DNA of 64,000 nt from Bacteroidales bacterium UBA7569. Lineage in GTDB: Bacteria > Bacteroidota > Bacteroidia > Bacteroidales > Paludibacteraceae. The notes beneath the pieces were generated by a model, which did no database searches, was not told the origin of the DNA, and worked only from the letters and a program-made list of their open reading frames with translations. Position 1 is the first letter of the stretch, and each line of letters starts with the position of its first letter. The DNA lies in contig DLLF01000002.1 in assembly GCA_002477945.1 (NCBI GenBank), positions 264,357 through 328,356 of the forward strand, written 5' to 3'. Made by a program: the position numbers and the translations under genes. Of this stretch, positions 57,943 through 64,000 are shown one piece after another.

Positions 57943-58107
57943 ATGGCTTACGTAATTTCCGAAGACTGCATTGCTTGCGGTACTTGTATTGATGAATGTC
58001 CGATGGGCGCTATCTCAGAAGGGGATATCTATTCCATCAACCCTGACTTATGCTCCGAGTGCGGCACTTGCGCAGATGTATGCCCGAGTGGTGCCATTCA
58101 CAAATAA
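57943..58107 (+). CDS. 2x[4Fe-4S] ferredoxin
   Basis: 54 aa, read by hand. Two CxxCxxCxxxCP motifs: CIACGTCIDECP (residues 9-20) and CSECGTCADVCP (37-48). This is the classic clostridial-type low-potential electron carrier of anaerobes, for example for pyruvate:ferredoxin oxidoreductase. It is a single-gene unit with its own promoter and terminator. Confidence 0.95.
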   Translation: MAYVISEDCIACGTCIDECPMGAISEGDIYSINPDLCSECGTCADVCPSGAIHK

Positions 58108-58135
58108 GATAAGGACAATTAAGATAAGGACAATT
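58106..58135. repeat. Exact 15-bp tandem duplication after the ferredoxin gene
   Basis: AAGATAAGGACAATT occurs twice in direct succession (58106-58120, 58121-58135); the first copy includes the last bases of the stop codon. A small GCGTCC/GGACGC hairpin (58144-58160) follows. Confidence 0.85.
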
Positions 58136-58174
58136 GACCTCTTGCGTCCACCTCGGACGCACATGCAGACAATG

Positions 58175-58208
58175 AAAGACTGTCTTCGTCAAAAGACAGT
58201 CTTTTCTG
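58175..58208 (+). terminator. Terminator of the ferredoxin gene
   Basis: AAAGACTGTCTT (58175-58186) pairs with AAGACAGTCTTT (58193-58204) around a 6-nt loop, followed by a T-rich tail. Confidence 0.88.
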
Positions 58209-58219
58209 TTTGACCTGTA

Positions 58220-58250
58220 TTGCTATTCTCTGCAAAAATATATACCTTTG
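58220..58250 (+). promoter_or_regulatory. Promoter of the secreted nuclease-ligA unit
   Basis: TTG (58220-58222), 20 bp, TACCTTTG (58243-58250), 27 bp before the ATG at 58278. It rules out the in-frame start at 58248. Confidence 0.87.
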
Positions 58251-58277
58251 CACACTGACATCATATACTGTGCGAAT

Positions 58278-59852
58278 ATGAAGAAACTGATTGCACCGCT
58301 ATTTCTTTTTGTCCTTTTCGGATGGAATCTGCAGGGACAAACCGTTGTTCACATATCCGATCCGTCCGTTTGGTCAACAAACGATGTTACTAAATATACA
58401 GGTCAGACAGTGCAGTTCGATGTGCCGTTCTATATATGCAACAACTATTCCTACAGAAGCGGTTCATACACCATCGCACCGCGACGCATATTTGCGCCCA
58501 CCAATCAGACCATTCCGGGATCTTTGGAATATACCACCATCGTCAGTGCAAACCCCTCTGCAGAAGTGACACTATCCGGTCTCAGTGACTACCACCGTAT
58601 GGGGGAAAAAATGGAAGGACTCACCGTACGTATCAATAGTGCAAATCGTTGGACTTTGGTCGACGAACCGGATTTCACGGGGAACTCGCGCGATGATATG
58701 CGGGCAGGCTTTCCGTCTGTGGATATGCACGGGAAACACACATTGTTGGTATGCGCTTTCAATTTGGAGTACTATCTCGTAGAGAATATCGGCACAGGTT
58801 TTGGTCCCGATGACAGTTCCGAATCACAACGCCAGCACGCCAAAATAATGGATGCCCTTGAGCATATCAATGCCGACATCTATGGTTTTGTGGAAATAGA
58901 GCAAGGACAAGCAGCACTTCATAAATTGGCAACTTCGCTCACTGCCGCCACGGGACACAAGTATAGTTACATTGACGATGGAGGCAGTTCCTATGGAAGT
59001 TACACCAAATCTGGTTATGTCTATTGTTCCGATAAAGTAGCCCCCTATGGTAATCTCTACAGCAACGAGACGGGAGTCTCTCACAGGAAGAAACTCATGG
59101 CGTTCACCGAATTGTCATCCGGAGAACGCTTCATATTCTCCCTCAATCATTTTAAGGCAAAATCGGGAACAGGCTCAGGAGACGATGCCGATCAGGGAGA
59201 CGGGCAGGGGACTTTCAATGCCTCGCGCATACGGGAAGCACAGTCTGTCTTGGCATCCTACAACAACAGGAAAAACTACTATGAAGACGAAGATATTCTC
59301 ATCATGGGAGACCTCAATGCCTATGCGAAAGAAGACCCGATTCGGGTATTCACCGACAACGGAATGACCGACCTTCATCGCTATTTTCATGCGGACACCT
59401 CCTATAGTTATGTCTTCCATGATCAGGCTGGCTACCTTGACCATGCAATCGCCAATTCAACCATGCTCAAGCAGATAACCGGTATGCAGGCATACCATAT
59501 CAATTCCGATGAACACGACTCTTTCACCTACGACAAATCTTCCGACCAAACCATGTTCCGCAGTAGCGACCACGACCCCGTTTTGGTCGGATTGGCACTT
59601 GGAAAAAACCTTAGCACTGACTCGGATTACAGTGCTGAACGGTGCAAGGTGGAACTGATTGATGAGCAACTGCATATCGATAATGCGAAAGGAGGATATT
59701 ATCGTATCTACAACATCATGGGTACACTGCTCATGGATGGCAATATCACACAAGCGGACTACACGCTTGTTCTGAACACCACAACGGGATTATACATTCT
59801 GGATATCTACGTGGAGAATACTGTGAAACAAGTGAAATTGTTCATTCCGTAA
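58278..59852 (+). CDS. Secreted endonuclease/exonuclease/phosphatase-family nuclease with T9SS tail
   Basis: 524 aa from the ATG at 58278. A signal peptide (MKKLIAPLFLFVLFGWNLQG) is followed by a beta-rich N-terminal region (about 20-150), then the EEP nuclease domain: FNLEYYLVEN, YGFVEIEQGQAALHKLA (Glu), FSLNHFKAKSG, ILIMGDLNAYAKEDPI and FRSSDHDPVLV (Asp-His). The end, YYRIYNIMGTLLMDG...GLYILDIYVENTVKQVKLFIP, is a T9SS sorting domain. Similar to extracellular nucleases ExeM/NucH. Seven bp before ligA, so probably cotranscribed. Confidence 0.88.
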   Translation: MKKLIAPLFLFVLFGWNLQGQTVVHISDPSVWSTNDVTKYTGQTVQFDVPFYICNNYSYRSGSYTIAPRRIFAPTNQTIPGSLEYTTIVSANPSAEVTLSGLSDYHRMGEKMEGLTVRINSANRWTLVDEPDFTGNSRDDMRAGFPSVDMHGKHTLLVCAFNLEYYLVENIGTGFGPDDSSESQRQHAKIMDALEHINADIYGFVEIEQGQAALHKLATSLTAATGHKYSYIDDGGSSYGSYTKSGYVYCSDKVAPYGNLYSNETGVSHRKKLMAFTELSSGERFIFSLNHFKAKSGTGSGDDADQGDGQGTFNASRIREAQSVLASYNNRKNYYEDEDILIMGDLNAYAKEDPIRVFTDNGMTDLHRYFHADTSYSYVFHDQAGYLDHAIANSTMLKQITGMQAYHINSDEHDSFTYDKSSDQTMFRSSDHDPVLVGLALGKNLSTDSDYSAERCKVELIDEQLHIDNAKGGYYRIYNIMGTLLMDGNITQADYTLVLNTTTGLYILDIYVENTVKQVKLFIP

Positions 59853-59859
59853 CAAGCGT

Positions 59860-61917
59860 ATGCAATTGGACTTATTCAATACCGAAAATCACAACACACC
59901 CGATACAGCTGCTGCAGAAAAACAGGAGTTGGTACAACTGCGTCAGGAATTGGCGGAGCAAAACTATCGCTACTATGTACTCAATGCCCCCGTCATCTCC
60001 GACAAAGAGTTTGATGCCAAGATGCACCGCTTGCAGGCATTGGAAGCCAAGCACCCCGAATTGTTCGACCCGAAGTCTCCCACACAGCAGGTGGGTTCCG
60101 ACCTTAGGAAAGGGAACGGGTTCCGCCAGATGGAACATCGCTATCCTATGCTCTCTTTGCAAAACACCTATTCTCCCGAAGATGTGCAGACATGGTACGC
60201 ACGTGTCTGCAAAGACTTGGGGGCAATGCCTCAAATTGTTGCCGAACTCAAGTTCGATGGGCTGAGCATATCCCTGTGGTATAAGAATGGCACGCTCGTT
60301 CATGCACTTACGAGGGGCGATGGGGTGCGGGGCGATGATGTCCTGCAGAATATACTTACCATTCCTTCCATTCCTCATCATATCACTCGGAACGACATCC
60401 CGCAAGAGTTTGAATTGCGGGGTGAAGTCCTTATGCCGTGGAAGTCTTTCGAACGGCTCAACAAGGAGCGTGAAGAACAGGAAGAACCGCTCTTTGCCAA
60501 CCCTCGGAATGCTGCCTCTGGAACACTGAAGTTGCAGGATAGCAACGAGGTGGCACGGCGTGGTTTGGACGCATACTTATACTACCTTCTGGGTGAACAG
60601 TTGCCGGCAACCACCCACTATGGCAATCTCCTCAAAGTAAAAGAATGGGGATTCCAAGTGTCTGATGCCATCACGTGCTGCAACACATTGGATGAGATCT
60701 TTGCATTTATCAACCACTGGGACACGGCTCGCAAAACATTGCCCGTTGCCACGGATGGCGTCGTGCTGAAAGTGAACAACTTGCGGCAGCAGCAGCAACT
60801 CGGATTTACGGCGAAATGCCCTCGGTGGGCGATAGCCTATAAATTCCAACCCGAACGGCAGCAGAGCAAATTGTTGTCTGTCACCTATCAGGTCGGACGG
60901 ACGGGTATTGTCACACCCGTTGCCAACATGACGCCCGTGCAGTTGTCAGGAACGGTTGTCCGCCGTGCCACGCTTCATAATGCCGATTTTATGCAAGCAC
61001 TCGGATTACATACGGGAGACACGGTCTGGGTGGAAAAAGGAGGCGAAATCATTCCCAAGATAACCGCCGTCGTACACGGCAAACGTCTGTCGGATGCCGA
61101 ACCCATAGAATTCATACACGTCTGCCCCGAGTGCGGGACACCCCTTGTACGCAACGAAGAAGAGGCGGCTTGGTACTGCCCCAATGAAGACGGATGCCCA
61201 CCGCAAATAAAGGGTAAGATTGAGCATTTTGTCTCGCGAAAGGCAATGAATATCGACGGCATCGGCAGGGAAACTATTGACCAACTCTACGGTGTGGGGT
61301 TGCTGCGCACGGTGGCGGATCTCTACCGACTCACGGAAGACGGTCTCATTGCACAGGAAGGTTTCCAAAGAAAAGGTGCCAGGAATATCTTGGACGGAAT
61401 CAATGCTTCCAAACATGTCCCGTGGAGCCGGGTACTTTTCGCACTCGGAATCCGCTTTGTCGGAGAAACAACCGCTAAGAAATTGGCTCGCGTTTTCCCG
61501 AATTTCGACACTCTCAGGCTGGCGTCAAAAGAACAACTCATGCAAGTGGAAGATGTAGGACCTCAAATTGCCGACAGTATCTGCGAATGGATGTCACGAA
61601 CCGACCATCTGACCTTGATTGAACAACTACGCACCGCAGGCGTGCAGTTGGAAAGTACAGCGGAAGAACAAACCCCGAAAACGACCCTATTGGAAGGCAA
61701 AAATATCGTCATCTCGGGTACGTTCAGCCGTTTTTCAAGGGAACAACTCAAACAAATGATCGAAGACAACGGAGGAAAAAATGTCGGGTCGGTCTCTAAA
61801 AAGACAAGTTTCATACTTGCTGGCGACAATATGGGACCGCAAAAACTGCAAAAAGCACAGGAACTCAATATACCACTCTGTTCCGAAGACGAATTCCTGC
61901 AAATGATTCAATCATAA
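59860..61917 (+). CDS. ligA: NAD-dependent DNA ligase LigA
   Basis: 685 aa, full length. The adenylation Lys is K131 in AELKFDGLSIS. An OB domain follows (VGRTGIVTPVANMTPVQLSGTVVRRATLHN), then a Cys4 zinc finger (CPECGTPL...YCPNEDGCPP), helix-hairpin-helix repeats and a C-terminal BRCT domain (TLLEGKNIVISGTFSRFSREQLKQMIEDNGG). It joins nicks in replication and repair. Confidence 0.97.
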   Translation: MQLDLFNTENHNTPDTAAAEKQELVQLRQELAEQNYRYYVLNAPVISDKEFDAKMHRLQALEAKHPELFDPKSPTQQVGSDLRKGNGFRQMEHRYPMLSLQNTYSPEDVQTWYARVCKDLGAMPQIVAELKFDGLSISLWYKNGTLVHALTRGDGVRGDDVLQNILTIPSIPHHITRNDIPQEFELRGEVLMPWKSFERLNKEREEQEEPLFANPRNAASGTLKLQDSNEVARRGLDAYLYYLLGEQLPATTHYGNLLKVKEWGFQVSDAITCCNTLDEIFAFINHWDTARKTLPVATDGVVLKVNNLRQQQQLGFTAKCPRWAIAYKFQPERQQSKLLSVTYQVGRTGIVTPVANMTPVQLSGTVVRRATLHNADFMQALGLHTGDTVWVEKGGEIIPKITAVVHGKRLSDAEPIEFIHVCPECGTPLVRNEEEAAWYCPNEDGCPPQIKGKIEHFVSRKAMNIDGIGRETIDQLYGVGLLRTVADLYRLTEDGLIAQEGFQRKGARNILDGINASKHVPWSRVLFALGIRFVGETTAKKLARVFPNFDTLRLASKEQLMQVEDVGPQIADSICEWMSRTDHLTLIEQLRTAGVQLESTAEEQTPKTTLLEGKNIVISGTFSRFSREQLKQMIEDNGGKNVGSVSKKTSFILAGDNMGPQKLQKAQELNIPLCSEDEFLQMIQS

Positions 61918-61929
61918 CGTCTCATCACC

Positions 61930-62454
61930 ATGCTGATCAACAAATGGCTCTATCAATACACGCTGCGCAAGAGACTGCATAAAGCAACCGCTTTCCCCGA
62001 TTTCAGTCGCTGTACTCGCATTCTGCTGGTTTGCAACGAAGAGGCATGGAATTCATTGACCAAGCCGGTGTCCGAATTATGCGCTGCAGGAAAGAATCTG
62101 ACCATACTCCGTTACGCCAATCACAAACTGACAAACCTCCCTGCCGATCATGCCTGCACCACAATCTCGAAAAAAGACTTCACTTTCTTCGGCAAGCCTC
62201 GCAAATCATTGCAACAGATACTCAACTTGCACTACGATTTGCTCCTTGACCTTACCGACTCCTCCACGCTCCACACACAGTGGATAGCACTCCTTGCTGT
62301 TGCCGATTTCAAGGCGGGGAAAGCCGTTCAACCTGTTTTCAGTGGAAAAAACAAAGCATTGGATTTCATGATCCAACTCCCGCCTGGCTCCGGTGCAGAC
62401 TTTCTGCTCCGGCAAATACTCTATTATCTGCAACATATCACACCGCAATCATGA
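61930..62454 (+). CDS. Conserved protein of unknown function, DUF6913-like
   Basis: 174 aa, no signal peptide. RILLVCNEEAWNSLTKPVSEL and LLLDLTDSSTLHTQWIALLAVADFKAGK suggest an alpha/beta cytoplasmic protein. The Bacteroidota family DUF6913, usually next to dapA or ligA, fits context and length. No catalytic motif is apparent. Its stop overlaps the dapA start (ATGA). Confidence 0.75.
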   Translation: MLINKWLYQYTLRKRLHKATAFPDFSRCTRILLVCNEEAWNSLTKPVSELCAAGKNLTILRYANHKLTNLPADHACTTISKKDFTFFGKPRKSLQQILNLHYDLLLDLTDSSTLHTQWIALLAVADFKAGKAVQPVFSGKNKALDFMIQLPPGSGADFLLRQILYYLQHITPQS

Positions 62455-63341
62455 ACAAAAAGAACAAGAAGCCCTATAGCGGATTAGGCACCGCCCTCAT
62501 TACCCCTTTCCTTCCCGATGGCAATATCGACTATTCCTCCCTGGCACGACTCATAGAGTCGCAAATCGCAGGAGGAGTTGATTATTTGGTAGTCTTGGGA
62601 ACAACTGCTGAAAGCGCAACGCTTACACCCGACGAACGGCACGCCGTCTCTCTTTTTATCCGCAACCAAGTGGCGGGGCGTCTGCCGTTGGTACTCGGTT
62701 TAGGCGGCAACAATACGAACCAACTCGTTCACGATGTCCAAACCACCGATCTTCGTGGCTATTGTGCTATACTCAGCGTCTGCCCCTTTTACAACAAACC
62801 GTCGCAGGAGGGGCTGTTCCGGCACTTCTCAGCATTGGCTCTCGCCTCTCCGTTGCCCATTCTTCTCTATAATGTTCCTGGACGCACAGGGGTCAATCTC
62901 CTGCCAGAGACCGTGATGCGGATCTACAATCAACACCCTGATAAAATTGCGGGCATCAAAGAAGCCTCTGGAAACATGGAGCAGATATGCCGCCTTATCC
63001 GGTTATCCAACGGGCAATTTTCTGTCATCTCAGGCGACGATGCGTTGGCTTTTCCCCTTATGCAGGCAGGTGCCGACGGACTCATATCCGTAGCCTCTAA
63101 CGCTTTCCCCGAAGACTTTGGCGAGATTGTGCATAATCGCCACGGCAAGGCGGAAGCACTGCAAACACAATACACCGAAACCATACGTCTCCTTTTTGCC
63201 GAAGGCAATCCGTGCGGAATTAAGACTGTATTGAACCTGCAAGGAAAAATCAGCAACACCCTGCGCCTTCCTCTCGTCCCGAATTCTACCCTTGTGCAAC
63301 AGGCTATCGCAGACAATCTCCATGCGCTGGCAACCTGTTAA
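62451..63341 (+). CDS. dapA: 4-hydroxy-tetrahydrodipicolinate synthase DapA
   Basis: 296 aa from the ATG at 62451, coupled to the previous gene. The Schiff-base Lys is K170 in KIAGIKEASG; Tyr140 in ILLYNVPGRTGVNL and the GTTAESATLT pocket complete the active site. It condenses pyruvate with aspartate semialdehyde to start the diaminopimelate/lysine branch, which feeds peptidoglycan. Confidence 0.95.
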   Translation: MNKKNKKPYSGLGTALITPFLPDGNIDYSSLARLIESQIAGGVDYLVVLGTTAESATLTPDERHAVSLFIRNQVAGRLPLVLGLGGNNTNQLVHDVQTTDLRGYCAILSVCPFYNKPSQEGLFRHFSALALASPLPILLYNVPGRTGVNLLPETVMRIYNQHPDKIAGIKEASGNMEQICRLIRLSNGQFSVISGDDALAFPLMQAGADGLISVASNAFPEDFGEIVHNRHGKAEALQTQYTETIRLLFAEGNPCGIKTVLNLQGKISNTLRLPLVPNSTLVQQAIADNLHALATC

Positions 63342-63430
63342 CCACACCAAAAACATCCATTCCAAAATTCTCTGCTATTAAGAAAGATAATCTCACTCTT
63401 AATAAAACAACCGTTTCCATACCTGATTGC

Positions 63431-63461
63431 TTGTATATACCATTGCAACACCTTAATTTTG
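63431..63461 (+). promoter_or_regulatory. Promoter of the last gene
   Basis: TTG (63431-63433), 20 bp, TAATTTTG (63454-63461). Start would be near 63468, giving a short leader before the TTG codon at 63496. Confidence 0.75.
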
Positions 63462-63495
63462 CGCTGTTTTTAAGGTACAATAGTCTGCAATCATT

Positions 63496-64000
63496 TTGGT
63501 ACGGAAAAGAATACAAACATGGTTCCTGTGTGCGGTAATTCTCCTTTTTGGAAGTAATAATCTGCTTGCCGATGAACAATGCTCTCTGCAATTGCTCGTT
63601 CCTATGCAGGACTGCAATCCATGCTCGCAGTGCAGTAACCTGTCGCATTCTTCGTCCCGCTATGCGGTTCCGTCCAATTACCGGACACACGTCAGAGGTT
63701 CTTCCTTTCCTGCTGCGAGACACCACGCTGTACCTGCCCATCCATACAAAGGAAATTATACACAATCAGCACCTCTTTCCTTGGGGTACACGGCTGCATC
63801 GGCATACATTCTCCCTTCTTCAAAAAGCAAACGTTATGCCCCGCCCTCCGGTACATCCGGTGGCTCGGCAGGCAAAGCGCTGGCAACATGGATTGAGACC
63901 AACGGCAGCGATGCATGGCTCTATACCAACGAGGGCGTGAAGTACTACGACATGAGCATCTTGGAGCAACTCTTCAACAATATGGGAGGAATCAACGATA
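63496..64000 (+). CDS. Secreted Cys-rich N-terminus protein (3' end missing)
   Basis: A reading frame of 168 codons runs off the right edge. The best start is TTG at 63496 (a stop at 63481 limits it upstream; no ATG gives a signal). It reads (M)VRKRIQTWFLCAVILLFGSNNLLADEQ, a typical signal peptide, then CSLQLLVPMQDCNPCSQCSN with four Cys, a Ser/Pro/Tyr-rich linker (SKRYAPPSGTSGGSAGKA), and a more structured part (LATWIETNGSDAWLYTNEGVKYYDMSILEQLFNNMGG). Family unknown. Confidence 0.65.
   Translation, partial: MVRKRIQTWFLCAVILLFGSNNLLADEQCSLQLLVPMQDCNPCSQCSNLSHSSSRYAVPSNYRTHVRGSSFPAARHHAVPAHPYKGNYTQSAPLSLGYTAASAYILPSSKSKRYAPPSGTSGGSAGKALATWIETNGSDAWLYTNEGVKYYDMSILEQLFNNMGGIND

Overview
The window is chromosomal DNA from a member of the Bacteroidota, most likely order Bacteroidales. 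The evidence is: promoters of the Bacteroides type (TTG, 19-20 bp, TAnnTTTG) upstream of many genes; a complete Bat (aerotolerance) operon; the rpmB-rpmG-DUF4295 trio; a GGGtGRT/NifU-like pair; an endonuclease I, an extracellular nuclease, a NAGPA protein and two large surface proteins with type IX secretion (T9SS)-like C-terminal ends; a FISUMP-like lipoprotein; and an HTH-like DUF4248-type small protein. I cannot name genus or species from sequence alone. No phage, transposase, CRISPR array or rRNA is visible; two tRNAs are.

Layout. 1-466: 5' part of a CapD/FlaA1-like membrane sugar epimerase. 709-5103: rlmD behind a secreted amidase-like protein. 5476-6502: small exported protein and a PAP2 phosphatase, overlapping tail to tail. 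6524-14720: Bat operon (MoxR, DUF58, BatG-like, BatA, B, C, D, E). 15207-16559: secreted carboxylesterase. 17067-18783: GGGtGRT protein and NifU-like scaffold. 18870-20115: over 1 kb of repeat-rich DNA with no convincing gene. 20116-22273: lipoprotein and membrane metallophosphoesterase. 22632-28939: NAGPA glycosidase, AmpG-like MFS, PssA, endonuclease I. 29444-37077: a three-gene surface cassette (IgGFc-binding-like, OmpA-family, IgGFc-binding-like). 37232-44327: tRNA-Val, yceD-rpmF, RluB, glucosaminidase/LysM, DciA-like, MutS2, HTH-like protein. 44656-51012: eight-gene type II fatty-acid/polyketide-like cluster. 51193-56206: lipid kinase, DUF4295/L33/L28, tRNA-Pro, acyl-ACP thioesterase, S9 peptidase. 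56616-64000: DivIC, small membrane protein, RuvC, ferredoxin, secreted nuclease, LigA, DUF6913-like, DapA, and the start of a secreted protein.

The genes suggest an anaerobe that invests in envelope and surface functions. T9SS-type tails occur on the NAGPA protein, both IgGFc-binding-like proteins and the Exo/Endo/Phos nuclease. The two secreted nucleases, the amidase-like protein, the glucosaminidase and the S9 peptidase fit scavenging and wall turnover.

Three modules deserve most attention as poorly described systems: (1) the compact lipid/polyene cluster at 44656-51012, with a RetSat-like FAD enzyme and a FabZ-like hotdog protein in which the catalytic acid is replaced by Gln; (2) the IgGFc-OmpA-IgGFc cassette; (3) the GGGtGRT/NifU-like pair. 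The intergenic DNA also holds a dispersed repeat family (two copies share 36 identical bases about 19 kb apart), several 9-bp-period arrays, a 123-bp nested palindrome, and a 9-bp inverted repeat that runs from the promoter to the start codon of the HTH-like gene.
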